Assembly (NCBI RefSeq): GCF_030539555.1
Contig: NZ_JAUNXX010000001.1
Coordinates: forward strand, 117,904-158,738
Direction of reading: 5' to 3'
Source: Methanobrevibacter sp.
GTDB taxonomy: Archaea; Methanobacteriota; Methanobacteria; Methanobacteriales; Methanobacteriaceae
Length of the DNA: 40,835 nucleotides
Shown piece after piece: positions 17,709 through 26,468 of the stretch. Position 1 is the stretch's first letter. Each line of letters opens with the position of its first letter. The notes beneath the pieces are model-generated. The model was not told where the DNA came from, did no database searches, and saw only the letters and a list, made by a program, of their open reading frames with translations. The position numbers and the translations under genes are program-made.

Positions 17709-18401
17709 TTAATTCTCCTGTTTTGGTTCATAAAGTGGGAGTTCACCGGTATACCCTCTTGAGTCCAGAGCAAATTGAAGTGTTTCACTTTTATCAAGAG
17801 ACCTCAGAAATATTGTACTTGTAAGGGCACCTAATGATTTGAATGATGTCCAGTAAGAATGATATCCCAATCTTGTATCCTGTGCCTTCTGCATGGTATC
17901 AATTTCGTTTAAGAAAATAAATATTGCATTATACATTAAAAGACCAATTTCAATCATGATTTTTGGAACTTTAAGAGTTGCCAAACAATGTAGGATTTTT
18001 GCAATAGGAGTTGTAAGTGCTAAAAAGCCCAAACAAGGAAAACAACCCAATACTCTCATAAATGTATAAACTGCATAATGAAAAGAGTCAGTTGTTACAA
18101 CAATCCCAAAAATGCCTGTTTCATAAATCACATCTCCCTTTCCAAAAAAGAACATTAAAAATAAACAGGTAATCACTAGAAACGCAACAGGAATTGTTAA
18201 AAATTTCAAATATGACCAGATACTTATTTTTGCAATAAACAATATCGCAATTGACATTACAATAAAAATTAATACATCAAAATATAGATTATCAAGTGCC
18301 AATGTAACAATTAACAATACAATTGTTAAAAACAACTTAAGATAAGGATTTGTTTCTGTTAATTCATTGTGATGAGCAATATAATCCATATCAAATTTCA
18401 T
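17709..18401 (-). CDS. cbiQ: Cobalt/nickel ECF transporter transmembrane protein CbiQ
   Basis: This 230-residue protein is the EcfT-type scaffold of the importer. It has five to six hydrophobic segments. The cytoplasmic coupling region carries the family motifs DTRLGYHSYW and SRGYTGELP near the C-terminus. Its stop codon is one base from the cbiO start. GGGAT precedes ATG 18401, 39 bp after the cbiN stop. Confidence 0.92.
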   Translation of the reverse strand: MKFDMDYIAHHNELTETNPYLKLFLTIVLLIVTLALDNLYFDVLIFIVMSIAILFIAKISIWSYLKFLTIPVAFLVITCLFLMFFFGKGDVIYETGIFGIVVTTDSFHYAVYTFMRVLGCFPCLGFLALTTPIAKILHCLATLKVPKIMIEIGLLMYNAIFIFLNEIDTMQKAQDTRLGYHSYWTSFKSLGALTSTIFLRSLDKSETLQFALDSRGYTGELPLYEPKQEN

Positions 18402-18440
18402 AATATCCCTAAAAAAAGAAAAAATAAAAGAATAAAAAAA

Positions 18441-18728
18441 TTATTCTTCTTTACCTTGTCCTCTCCAATAACCAAATGCATATCCGATAATGATTGCACC
18501 TATAGCTGCTTGAAGAGCAAATAATAAACTTTCTATTTCACCACTAGGTGGCTCCCATATAGATGAAAACCATGGTTTAAAGTGAGTAGATTCGATAGCT
18601 TCACTTGCCGCATCATCGGATCCACCAAAGTATCCATCATCTTCCCCATGACCATTATACATTGCCAATGGCGCAATGAAGATAATTGCACATATAATTG
18701 CTAAAATTATTAAAGTTGATGTTTTCAT
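18441..18728 (-). CDS. cbiN: Cobalt/nickel transport protein CbiN
   Basis: This 95-residue protein has an N-terminal transmembrane helix (residues 5-23), an extracytoplasmic acidic loop with GGSDD and FKPWFSSIWEPPSGEIESLL, and a second helix near the C-terminus (IGAIIIGYAFGYWRG). This is the CbiN layout. GGTGA precedes ATG 18728, and it lies 10 bp after cbiM. CbiN works with CbiM in metal capture. Confidence 0.92.
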   Translation of the reverse strand: MKTSTLIILAIICAIIFIAPLAMYNGHGEDDGYFGGSDDAASEAIESTHFKPWFSSIWEPPSGEIESLLFALQAAIGAIIIGYAFGYWRGQGKEE

Positions 18729-18738
18729 TTAAATCACC

Positions 18739-19404
18739 TTATGCTTCATTAGGAGCTAATGCGTTAAGTTTATCCAACAATTTTGGTTTGTAAGCTTTTA
18801 ATCTGTCCCAGATAATTACTGTTAAGATACCTTCACCAATCGCTAATGGAACTTGAGTTACTGCAAAGATAACCAAGAAGTTAGTTAATGCTCCGGTAAA
18901 AGTAGGAGCAGGGAATGCGAAAGCTAATTGGAATGAAGTAGCTACATATGTTAATAAGTCTCCTAAAAATGCTGCAAAGAATATTGCGATTGTAGAAGAT
19001 ACATTAGCTTTAGTAAATCCTTTATATACAAGCCAAGCTACTAATGGTCCTACGATACCCATAGACACAATGTTTGCACCTAAGGTAGTTAATCCTCCGT
19101 GAGCAAGTAAGATTGCTTGGAAGAGAAGCACAATAGTTGCAAGTACTGCAGTTACTGCAGGACCAAATAATGCTGCACCTAATCCGTTACCACAAGGGTG
19201 AGAACAGCTTCCAGTAACGGAAGGTAATTTCAAAGATGATAAGACGAACATGAATGCACCACTTACTGCAAGTAAAGCTTTGGATTCAGGGGTTTCATCT
19301 ACGATTTTCTTAATTTGATAAATACCAAATGCGACCACGATGAATGCTACGACAAACCATATAATACACCAGGTCAATGGTAAGTATCCTTCCATAATAT
19401 GCAT
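18739..19404 (-). CDS. cbiM: Cobalt/nickel ECF substrate-binding membrane protein CbiM
   Basis: This 221-residue membrane protein begins MHIMEGYLP. In the family Met1 and His2 bind the metal ion, and here no signal peptide precedes them. The [15 protein letters not shown] region carries further conserved His residues. It has about seven hydrophobic segments. GGAGG lies 9 nt before ATG 19404. It is the first gene of cbiMNQO, importing Co2+ or Ni2+, needed for cobamides, F430 and hydrogenases of a methanogen. Confidence 0.94.
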   Translation of the reverse strand: MHIMEGYLPLTWCIIWFVVAFIVVAFGIYQIKKIVDETPESKALLAVSGAFMFVLSSLKLPSVTGSCSHPCGNGLGAALFGPAVTAVLATIVLLFQAILLAHGGLTTLGANIVSMGIVGPLVAWLVYKGFTKANVSSTIAIFFAAFLGDLLTYVATSFQLAFAFPAPTFTGALTNFLVIFAVTQVPLAIGEGILTVIIWDRLKAYKPKLLDKLNALAPNEA

Positions 19405-19526
19405 AAATAATTTCCTCCAAATAACCTATCAATACAATTTGATATATTACTCAATAAAAATTTAAATTATAGTTAATATTTATTAAAGTTTTATTGATAA
19501 TCTTATTATATACCTTATTATATATA

Positions 19527-19569
19527 AATATTATTAGTAATACCATAAACAAAATTTAGGATAACCTAA
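19527..19569 (+). promoter_or_regulatory. Divergent promoter: pyrF TATA box, GTAATAC motif and TTAGG/CCTAA operator
   Basis: TTATATATAAATA (about 19528-19540) is a strong TATA box for pyrF. The inverted repeat TTAGG (19556-19560), ATAA, CCTAA (19565-19569) falls near the expected transcription start and resembles half of a DtxR-type box. GTAATAC is at 19537-19543. The 199-bp gap also carries the cbiM promoter on the other strand. Confidence 0.45.
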
Positions 19570-19603
19570 TATTTTTAATACGAACAAAAACAAAGAGGAT
19601 ACT

Positions 19604-20251
19604 ATGAATATAAAAAACAACCTGATTTTAGCCCTTGACGTGGGAAGTGAAAGTGAAGCCATCCAGATATGCGATTCAATCAAAGATTATATTGATACAA
19701 TCAAGATAGGATATCCGTTAGCACTTGCGGAAGGCCTTGAGATAATAAATAAACTAAAGGACAAATTCGGTTTTCAGGTGATATGCGATTTTAAAGTGGC
19801 AGACATCGACGCAACAAACTCCAAAATATGTGATGAAACATTCAAAGCGGGAGCTGATGCTATAATCTGTCACGGATTTGTCGGATCAGACAGCGTTCAG
19901 GCATGTCTTGACATGGCAAACAAATACGAAAAAGAGTTATTTTTACTCACGGAAATGTCACATCCGGGAGCAAAAATGTTTCTGCAAAAAAATGCTGATG
20001 CAATTGCACAAATGGGGGTTGATATGGGAATAACAAACTATGTTGCACCTGCAACCAGACTTGACAGATTATCAGACATTCGTAATATTGTTGGCAGAGA
20101 TGCATATATAATCTCTCCAGGCGTTGGAAAGCAAGGAGGAGATGGTAAAAAAACTTTGGAATATTCAAATGCCATTATTGTAGGCAGAAGTATTTACGAA
20201 TCAGAAAATCCAAAGAAATCATGCGAAGAATTAATTGAATCATTAAAATAA
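19604..20251 (+). CDS. pyrF: Orotidine 5'-phosphate decarboxylase
   Basis: This 215-residue enzyme makes UMP from OMP. The catalytic motif DFKVADID lies at about residues 62-69, ILALDVGS is near the N-terminus and IISPGVGKQGGD followed by IIVGRSIY near the C-terminus binds the phosphate. Length is normal for the archaeal form. GAGG lies 7 nt before ATG 19604. It stands divergent from cbiM. Confidence 0.95.
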   Translation: MNIKNNLILALDVGSESEAIQICDSIKDYIDTIKIGYPLALAEGLEIINKLKDKFGFQVICDFKVADIDATNSKICDETFKAGADAIICHGFVGSDSVQACLDMANKYEKELFLLTEMSHPGAKMFLQKNADAIAQMGVDMGITNYVAPATRLDRLSDIRNIVGRDAYIISPGVGKQGGDGKKTLEYSNAIIVGRSIYESENPKKSCEELIESLK

Positions 20252-20336
20252 AGCTAAACTATTTTAATTAAAAGAATTAAAAATAATATTGTTCTTATTA
20301 TCTATGAACAGAATAAGTTAAATGAGGTGAAAAAAT

Positions 20337-20582
20337 ATGGCAAGCGAAGTAACAAAATTAATTATGGAAACAATTTTAGGATTAATCACCACTGCATTCG
20401 CATTTGTTGCAGGTTTAGCATGGAACGACGCAATCCAAAAATTAATTGAACAGTTTATCGGTGCTGGAGATGCTCTTCCAAGTTTATTCATTTACGCTAT
20501 CGTTGTAACTGTTGTTGCAGTAATTGTTACCGTATTACTCGCTAGAGTAGCTGCTAAAATGGGTATCGAACTCAGCGAATAG
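20337..20582 (+). CDS. DUF5654 family small membrane protein
   Basis: This 81-residue protein has two hydrophobic helices (about 8-28 and 50-70) and the family motif FAFVAGLAWNDAIQKLI. The function is unknown. A perfect GAGGTGA lies 6 nt before ATG 20337. It follows pyrF by 85 bp and has a strong terminator after it, so it may be co-transcribed with pyrF or separate. Confidence 0.8.
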   Translation: MASEVTKLIMETILGLITTAFAFVAGLAWNDAIQKLIEQFIGAGDALPSLFIYAIVVTVVAVIVTVLLARVAAKMGIELSE

Positions 20583-20590
20583 ACAATCAT

Positions 20591-20627
20591 AAAGGAATTT
20601 TAAATTCCTTTTTTAACTTCTTTTTTT
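20591..20627 (+). terminator. Terminator after the DUF5654 gene
   Basis: The perfect inverted repeat AAAGGAATTT / AAATTCCTTT (20591-20600 and 20602-20611) is followed by two T-runs (ending 20614 and 20627). It starts 9 nt after the stop codon. Confidence 0.7.
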
Positions 20628-20709
20628 AATTCAAACCATCAAAAATAACTGCCACCAGGATATTTTAAAGATTAAATGGAGACAAATATCCCAAGATAAA
20701 TTTAAAAAA

Positions 20710-20724
20710 GTAATATCATATTAC
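20710..20724 (-). terminator. GTAATAT-C-ATATTAC palindrome at the 3' end of the deoxyhypusine synthase gene
   Basis: Perfect 7-bp arms around one base lie 5 nt after the stop codon and are followed on the minus strand by a run of T. It resembles the GTAATAC palindromes after the PfkB and DUF3194 genes. Confidence 0.5.
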
Positions 20725-20728
20725 AAAA

Positions 20729-21652
20729 TCAATCACTACTGAGTTTATCCAGAGCCGCCGCATAAATAAATGGGAAAATAATAGTCACATCACCAACGAC
20801 ACTAGCCAAATTAGACCCGCATTTAGCTTTTGCCCAGGATTTAGCCTCTTCAAGAGGTGCTCCCCCAAGACTGCCTGCTTCAGGTCTGTCCATAGTAATT
20901 TGAATAGCCGCATCCAAACCTCCTTTAATGACATTGGATGCCAGGGTATAATGCTTTGTTAGGCCACCGCCCAAAAGTATTGCTCCCACTTTTTCTGCTT
21001 CAAAAACAATATCCGACAGATATGGCATGTCTCCTGCAGCACTGAGTGTAAAATCATGGTCCTGTGAAAAAATCCATAATTGCAAACCCATCATTGAATC
21101 AATAAGGCCCGGTGCAAAAATGGGAATGTTGTTTCTTGCGGCAGTTGCTACAAATGATGCATCATCATCCACCAGAAGACCTATTTCATATAATAATTCC
21201 TGAATTGAAACTACCTTTTTTCTGTCGGATATCTTTTCGAATATTTTAATAATTTCATTTTCAAAAATAGTAAAGTCATCTGAACCAACATTGATGTCAG
21301 CAATACGACCTATTCCCTCTTCATTTAATTCTTCATCATCTTTTCCTTCGTGGCGATAATGAGATCCTCCAAACGCTTCAACAAGATCATGTGTGATATT
21401 GGCTCCGCTTGAAACAATTAAATCTACATGACCATCTTTAATCATTTTTGTTATTATGTTTCTCATGCCTCCGGCAATTAAAGGTCCTCCAAGACTCATG
21501 AACACCTTCATGTCCTCATCGAGAATCATGTCAACTAAAATATTAGATGCTCTTGCCACTCTGCCTGCGCCCAAAACACCGGATTTATCAAATTCATCCA
21601 TCAAATCGGACACTTTCATACTGCTATCTACATTAATTTGGTTTACTTTCAT
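20729..21652 (-). CDS. dys: Deoxyhypusine synthase
   Basis: This 307-residue NAD-dependent enzyme transfers the aminobutyl group of spermidine to the conserved lysine of aIF5A. The active-site motif GGGLTKHYTLASN carries the catalytic Lys near residue 232. FMSLGGPLIAGG and SSGANITHDLVEA are family motifs. Length is normal. ATG 21652 has GTGAT just upstream, 15 nt after the stop of the HTH-CBS gene, suggesting an operon. Confidence 0.93.
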   Translation of the reverse strand: MKVNQINVDSSMKVSDLMDEFDKSGVLGAGRVARASNILVDMILDEDMKVFMSLGGPLIAGGMRNIITKMIKDGHVDLIVSSGANITHDLVEAFGGSHYRHEGKDDEELNEEGIGRIADINVGSDDFTIFENEIIKIFEKISDRKKVVSIQELLYEIGLLVDDDASFVATAARNNIPIFAPGLIDSMMGLQLWIFSQDHDFTLSAAGDMPYLSDIVFEAEKVGAILLGGGLTKHYTLASNVIKGGLDAAIQITMDRPEAGSLGGAPLEEAKSWAKAKCGSNLASVVGDVTIIFPFIYAAALDKLSSD

Positions 21653-21667
21653 TCAATCACATGAAAA

Positions 21668-22570
21668 TTAGTTTGTAATAATTGGAAATTGATCCAAGTT
21701 TGTTATGGTATTAATCAAGTCTGTTCTTGTAACAATTCCAAGTAAAACCTGATTGTTATCTGCAACAATTAGTCTGGAAATGGATTTCTTGAGCATTACT
21801 TCAATAGCATTGGCTATTTTCAAATCCTCATTTACGATTACAACATTTGTAGACATCACTTCACCTACAGTTGCATCCCCGTTATCATTGGCTACTGCCT
21901 TAACAAGGTCTGTTACGGTAAATACTCCAACTACTTTTCCATCCTCCATTACCGGAGCACCATCTATCTCATTTTCATTCAATTTTTTTGCAGCTTCCTT
22001 AATAGAGCAATCCATTTTAAAGGAAATAACATCTTTACTTGCAATTTCTCCGACTGTCTTTTTGGGAATGCTTCTAATGGTAGATGTGTCAACTAAAAGA
22101 ATATTGTCCATATCGTCCCGACCTACGATTTTACCCATTATTCCAAGGTTATTTACAGGAGTGGGACCTATTCTAATAATGTCTCCCAAATTCAAATCCT
22201 TGATACTTCCCAAAACTTTAATTGCTGCTTCACATTCACTTGGCTGCGGCACACTGGTGAATTCAATTTTTGCAACGGAAATGTCTTCAATCCTTTCATC
22301 ATTTTTATAAATGGGAACTTTGGAATCCTCATCAGACACTGAAATATTTAATGAATGATAAGCTTCGATGGTTGGTTTGTAACCTCCCCTCGGGCCAGGA
22401 ACACCTTTAACCAAACCTAAGCTCCTTAATGATTGCATCTGGTTACGTATTGTTCCGGGATTTCTTCCCATAACCTCAGCAATATCTTCACCCTTTATGG
22501 ATTTGCCCTTGGAAGATTGGTATAAATTAATCAGTGTTTGTAAAATTTCTTTTTGTACAGATGTTAACAT
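21668..22570 (-). CDS. HTH and twin-CBS domain regulator
   Basis: This 300-residue protein has an N-terminal winged helix (about 1-65; SVQKEILQTLINLYQ, EVMGRNPGTIRNQM), a central beta-rich segment (about 75-165), and two CBS domains (about 175-295; DVISFKMDCSIKEAAKKL and NVVIVNEDLKIANAI). Similar HTH-CBS proteins occur throughout methanogens as predicted transcription regulators sensing adenine nucleotides or SAM. The target is unknown. GGGAT precedes ATG 22570. Confidence 0.85.
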   Translation of the reverse strand: MLTSVQKEILQTLINLYQSSKGKSIKGEDIAEVMGRNPGTIRNQMQSLRSLGLVKGVPGPRGGYKPTIEAYHSLNISVSDEDSKVPIYKNDERIEDISVAKIEFTSVPQPSECEAAIKVLGSIKDLNLGDIIRIGPTPVNNLGIMGKIVGRDDMDNILLVDTSTIRSIPKKTVGEIASKDVISFKMDCSIKEAAKKLNENEIDGAPVMEDGKVVGVFTVTDLVKAVANDNGDATVGEVMSTNVVIVNEDLKIANAIEVMLKKSISRLIVADNNQVLLGIVTRTDLINTITNLDQFPIITN

Positions 22571-22713
22571 GTTAATCCCTTAAATTTAATATTCTAATAT
22601 ATTTAATTATATCAAGTATACCTTATAAATGTTAATGATTTATAATGATATTTTGATTTCGAAAAACAGAGATATTAAAAAATATTTAAAAAAAAATAAG
22701 GAAAATGAAATGA

Positions 22714-23703
22714 TTATTCAACCAGTTGTTTTAAATCATTTCTGATAATTGAAGTTGCATCAAATCCCTTGATGGCATCAATCATTTCAGGGAATTTTGA
22801 TTTTGGAATCAATACGTTAATCTGTGAGAAATCAGAACCTGGAGTTAGTGTAGGCTCATCGGCACACAGTTTATTTTCAATCAGATAATTGGAAACCTCT
22901 TCAATTTTACTGTTGGCAATGTTAAACTTAACATCAAAGTATTTTTTAGCTGTAATGGCTCCAAACAATTGCTTGTAAATCATTTGAGCTTTATCCATTT
23001 TCTCACCGGTACAGCTTACACCTGCATAAAGACCTGCTGAAGAGTGCAATATTGTTTCAATTTCTTTTAAACCTGCTTTTCTTAAACTGCTTCCAGTTTG
23101 TGTATTATCCACAATCAGATCAGCACCTTTTGCAATGTATACTTCAGTAGCGCCGTCGGAGTTGATGACCTGCACCATCTCATTATCACCGTCAGTCAGC
23201 CCCCTAACCTGGACAAATGGTACTGCATCCCCATATATTTCCTGATATACCTCATTTTCCATGATGAATTTTCTAGTTAAATTAGGATATTCCGTAAAAC
23301 ATAAAATTGGAGTTTTTCTATCTTTATTTGCTCTTAAAAGATCTGATAAACTATTATATGGAGAGTCTTTAGGAACAGCAACAATCAAACGGGTCTGTCC
23401 GTAATCAAGATCACCAATTTTAACAGTATTAGTTTCTCTTAAAACTGATTCTTCTTTAATCCAGTCTTCCCCAACAATAGCAATATCTACCATTCCTCTG
23501 TTAAGCTCAACAGGAGTGGACTGCGGACGAGTTAAGAAAGCTTTGATTTCATCATCATTTAAAATATTTATTTCATAAGATTCATTTCCAGGTTCATAGC
23601 CTCTGACTTCATAACCTGCATCAACAAATAACTGATAAGTATTTCCTCTGTTTACATTATTTAAACTTCCTTTTGGAAGTCCTAAAATTATTTTATCGTT
23701 CAT
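22714..23703 (-). CDS. hisG: ATP phosphoribosyltransferase, long form
   Basis: This 329-residue enzyme would start histidine synthesis by joining ATP and PRPP. The N-terminal GLPKGSL, the middle [12 protein letters not shown] and the PRPP-loop-like [18 protein letters not shown] are HisG motifs, and the last 80 or so residues fit the regulatory HisG_C domain. The N-terminal [20 protein letters not shown] stretch is longer and more divergent than in classic archaeal HisG. It is a single-gene unit with its own 5' and 3' gaps. Confidence 0.85.
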   Translation of the reverse strand: MNDKIILGLPKGSLNNVNRGNTYQLFVDAGYEVRGYEPGNESYEINILNDDEIKAFLTRPQSTPVELNRGMVDIAIVGEDWIKEESVLRETNTVKIGDLDYGQTRLIVAVPKDSPYNSLSDLLRANKDRKTPILCFTEYPNLTRKFIMENEVYQEIYGDAVPFVQVRGLTDGDNEMVQVINSDGATEVYIAKGADLIVDNTQTGSSLRKAGLKEIETILHSSAGLYAGVSCTGEKMDKAQMIYKQLFGAITAKKYFDVKFNIANSKIEEVSNYLIENKLCADEPTLTPGSDFSQINVLIPKSKFPEMIDAIKGFDATSIIRNDLKQLVE

Positions 23704-23767
23704 AATAATACCTACAAATAAGATTATTCATTAAAATATTTAATGTTTATGGAAAAAAAGAAAAAGT

Positions 23768-25828
23768 TCAGTTGTGATATGCTTCACAACTTTGTCTTGA
23801 TAGAGCATGCTTGTGGGCATGCATATGTTTAACACCATTATCAGTTACAATCTCATCAATGATTTCAACGCCCTCGTGGGAATGTGTGTGTTCACCGTCT
23901 GTGTGGAAATGATAATGTGAGTGTTCAAGATTTTCAGAATCAATTTTTTTGATTGAATCATCGAATTTCCTGTCATACAATAAAGCTGCATTCAATACTA
24001 CAAGACATGACCCCGCATTGTGGACAATAGCTCCTGTTACCGGATTCAATAGTCCTAAAACAGAACAGACAATGGCTAACGCATTGATTGTCATTGAAAT
24101 TGCAATGTTTGCTTTTATTGTAAACAATGTGGAATTTGACAGTTTTTTAAGATATGGAATTTTTCCAATGTCATCACCTAAAAGCGCGATGTCTGCCGCC
24201 TCAATAGCCACATCACTTCCAACAGAACCCATTGCAACACTTACATCAGCTGTTTTGAGTGCTGGTGCATCATTTACACCATCTCCAATCATACAGACTT
24301 TTTTGCCTTCACCTTTAAGTTTTTCAATCCATGAAAGCTTTTCTTCAGGCAGAAGATTACCGTAAACTTTTCCTATTCCAACCTGTGAGGCGAAGTAATT
24401 TGCAGTTTCGGCATTGTCTCCTGTAAGCAATATGGTTTCAGTGCCCAAATCATGCAGACTTTGAATCATGTTTTGAGAATCTTCACGAATCACATCAGAC
24501 AGGCCGACAAAACCTGCAACGCCATCATTTAATGCAACGATTATTGCAGCTTTTCCCTCGCTTCTGAGTTTGTCGAGATAGCTTTCATCAACTTCAATAT
24601 TGTTTTCAGCCAAAAATTTGGCATTACCTGCATAGACTTTACCATATGAATTACTACAGCTAACGCCCTTTCCAGGATACATCTTAAAGTCTTTAGGCTC
24701 TTCAATATCCATCTCCAGCTCTTTAGCTCTATCCACAATCGCCTTAGCCAATGGATGTTCGCTTAAAGTTTCACATGATGCAACAATCTTCAGCAAGTCA
24801 GTTTGTGATAAATCATTATTGACCGGAATTACATCGGAAACCTGCAGATTACCATATGTCAATGTTCCTGTCTTATCAAACACCAATGTATTCAGGGCAC
24901 CTAAGGTTTCAAGCGCTTCACCTGATTTGATTAATACACCATATTTTGTTGCCTGGCCAATTGCGGCCATAATGGCTGTTGGTGTAGCAAGTATCAATGC
25001 ACAAGGACAGAACACTACTAAAACTGTTACTCCTCTTTCAATATCACCGGTGACAAGCCAAGCTACAATTGCGATTATTAATGCGACAGGAACAAGCCAT
25101 GTTGCCCATTTATCAGCAATCCTTTGGGTTGGAGCCTGCTTTTCATCGGCTGCCTTTACAAGATCAATCAACTTCTGAAGTGATGAGTTTTCGCCCAAGC
25201 TGGTTGCCCTAATATCAATTGCACCATACATGTTCATGGTTCCGCAGAACACTTCATCCCCAACTTCCTTATCTATAGGGAGGGATTCACCAGTCATGAT
25301 TGACTGGTCAAGTGAACTGGTTCCGGCAATAATCTCACCATCGACAGGTACGCTTTCACCAGGAAGTATTCTTAAGGTATCACCGATTTTTATCTCATCT
25401 ACAGACACCTCTTCCTCGACACCATCAACAATTCTTCTTCCGGTTTGCGGAGTCAAATTGATAAGATTTCTTAATCCTTTTTTAGCCCTTTCAACAGTCC
25501 AGTCTTCAAGAAGTGCACCTAATGCCATAATCCATGCAACTTCACCTGCAGCAAAGATTTCTCCTATCAGAAGTGAAGCGACCATGGCTATTGCAATTAG
25601 AAGTGCTGATGAAATCCACTTTTCACGAATCAGTCTTGTCAAAGCCAAAAGCAGCATTGGAATACCACTGATTATTACTGCTCCCCATGCAGGATTCAGA
25701 TAAATCGGAGTGTCAATTCCAAGTATCATGAAAATAATTGCGATTACAAGAAATACAGCAGAGAGGATAGTCATTTTCAAGCCAAATAAAAAATCTGTTA
25801 TCTCATCAATCACATCTTTCACCTTCAT
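23768..25828 (-). CDS. Heavy-metal P-type ATPase with C-terminal His-rich tail
   Basis: This roughly 686-residue pump exports a metal ion with ATP. It shows actuator TGES (in DQSIMTGESLP), the membrane metal site CPC (FCPCALILATPTA, near 272), DKTGTLT (near 317, phosphorylated Asp), the HP motif SEHPLAKAIV and GDGVND. There is no N-terminal HMA domain; instead the last 50 residues are rich in His (HSHYHFH, HTHSH, HMHAHKH). The TM8 HNAGSCLVVLNA suggests a Zn/Cd-like rather than a copper type, but this is uncertain. The extended frame begins at TTG 25831; ATG 25828 is preferred, and a GTG at 25810 with GGTGA before it is possible. Confidence 0.9.
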   Translation of the reverse strand: MKVKDVIDEITDFLFGLKMTILSAVFLVIAIIFMILGIDTPIYLNPAWGAVIISGIPMLLLALTRLIREKWISSALLIAIAMVASLLIGEIFAAGEVAWIMALGALLEDWTVERAKKGLRNLINLTPQTGRRIVDGVEEEVSVDEIKIGDTLRILPGESVPVDGEIIAGTSSLDQSIMTGESLPIDKEVGDEVFCGTMNMYGAIDIRATSLGENSSLQKLIDLVKAADEKQAPTQRIADKWATWLVPVALIIAIVAWLVTGDIERGVTVLVVFCPCALILATPTAIMAAIGQATKYGVLIKSGEALETLGALNTLVFDKTGTLTYGNLQVSDVIPVNNDLSQTDLLKIVASCETLSEHPLAKAIVDRAKELEMDIEEPKDFKMYPGKGVSCSNSYGKVYAGNAKFLAENNIEVDESYLDKLRSEGKAAIIVALNDGVAGFVGLSDVIREDSQNMIQSLHDLGTETILLTGDNAETANYFASQVGIGKVYGNLLPEEKLSWIEKLKGEGKKVCMIGDGVNDAPALKTADVSVAMGSVGSDVAIEAADIALLGDDIGKIPYLKKLSNSTLFTIKANIAISMTINALAIVCSVLGLLNPVTGAIVHNAGSCLVVLNAALLYDRKFDDSIKKIDSENLEHSHYHFHTDGEHTHSHEGVEIIDEIVTDNGVKHMHAHKHALSRQSCEAYHN

Positions 25829-25843
25829 CAAAATTTATTAAAT

Positions 25844-25956
25844 GTATTACTTTTTTTGGATTCATTTATATATGCAGTATTACTATTATATTGTTTAGAC
25901 TTCATTTTATATAAAAGTATTACTTTTTTTGAATTCATTTAAATACTCAGTATTAC
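25844..25956. promoter_or_regulatory. Divergent promoter with four GTATTAC repeats in two 41-bp units
   Basis: GTATTAC occurs at 25844, 25877, 25917 and 25950. The first and second, and third and fourth, are 33 bp apart inside two 41-bp near-copies (25844-25884 and 25917-25957) that share a T-run, a GA/GG-ATTCATTT block and a TATA-like core. One pair flanks the likely TATA box of the P-type ATPase gene. The arrangement suggests cooperative binding of a metal-responsive regulator. Confidence 0.6.
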
Positions 25957-25986
25957 TGAAATTTTTTCCAAAAAGGATATAATACC

Positions 25987-26022
25987 ATGAAAGTGAAAAT
26001 AACATCGAGGCAATTACAATGA
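25987..26022 (+). CDS. Possible 11-codon leader peptide
   Basis: A short frame (MKVKITSRQLQ, then TGA) has AAAGGAT before its ATG. Its stop TGA overlaps the ATG of the following zinc-ribbon pseudogene as ATGA, which suggests translational coupling. It may be chance in such AT-rich sequence. Confidence 0.3.
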   Translation: MKVKITSRQLQ

Positions 26023-26276
26023 ATTTTGAAGATATGAACTTCTGCCGGTCATGTGCAATGCCTATGACAAAAGACAATTACGGAAGCGAAAAGGACGGCT
26101 CTAAAAAAAGGACTACTGCAGATATTGCTATCATGAAGGTAAATTCAAAGTGATGTTAGAATGGAAGAAATGATTGATTTTTACATTTCAAAAACTGCAC
26201 AAGCCACATGAATGAGCGAAAAAAGCAAAAAAATGTCTATGAAATCTTTCAAAAATTAAAATGTAGGATGAAATAA
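26019..26276 (+). pseudogene. Zinc-ribbon protein (PF12674-like), broken by several frameshifts
   Basis: From ATG 26019 the frame reads MNFEDMNFCRSCAMPMTKDNYGSEKDGSK in outline (CxxC knuckle), then goes out of frame. A shift by one base after a run of seven A at about 26103-26109 restores DYCRYCYHEGKF; another near 26150 restores DVRMEEMIDFY; later shifts restore KMSYEIFQKLKC. A missing A at the runs would explain the first two. Together these pieces match the small zinc-ribbon protein of about 80 residues with CxSCxMPM...DYCxYCY...MEEMIDF. It is thus a decayed gene, or at least in part an effect of homopolymer sequencing errors. Confidence 0.75.
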
Positions 26277-26326
26277 ACATCCATCCTTTTTTAAATATTT
26301 TTTGACTGAAAAAAAAGAAAAATAAT

Positions 26327-26455
26327 CTAATTATCCTCATCAACTTTCTCAAAATTGATGCACTGCTTAACATCCAATAATTGATGTTCATGAAGTTTGC
26401 ATACAATTTTGTATTTGTTTCTAAGTTCCAAGTGTTTACATTCATCACAAATCAT
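26327..26455 (-). CDS. Small Cys-rich protein downstream of the radical SAM gene
   Basis: This 42-residue frame starts MICDECKHLELRNKY and ends VDEDN. Cys are at 3, 6, 19 and 32 (CxxC-x12-C-x12-C), with His nearby, suggesting zinc or an iron-sulfur site. It begins 13 nt after the radical SAM stop on the same strand, so it is probably co-transcribed, with GGGGT as a weak ribosome site. Similar short CxxCxH...C...CxxF proteins are frequent in anaerobes. It could be a peptide substrate of the radical SAM enzyme, but that is inference. Confidence 0.6.
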   Translation of the reverse strand: MICDECKHLELRNKYKIVCKLHEHQLLDVKQCINFEKVDEDN

Positions 26456-26468
26456 ATCAGCAACCCCA

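Noticed and set aside
17708..17797. N-terminal extension of cbiO to 17797
   Set aside because: It overlaps cbiQ in another frame, and ATG 17707 has GGAG 7 nt upstream and matches the usual CbiO start.
26188..26448. 86-residue minus-strand frame near the radical SAM gene
   Set aside because: It is in another frame over the 42-aa Cys-rich gene and the pseudogene end; its composition (runs of Phe) looks like chance, while the 42-aa frame has a Cys pattern and a good start.
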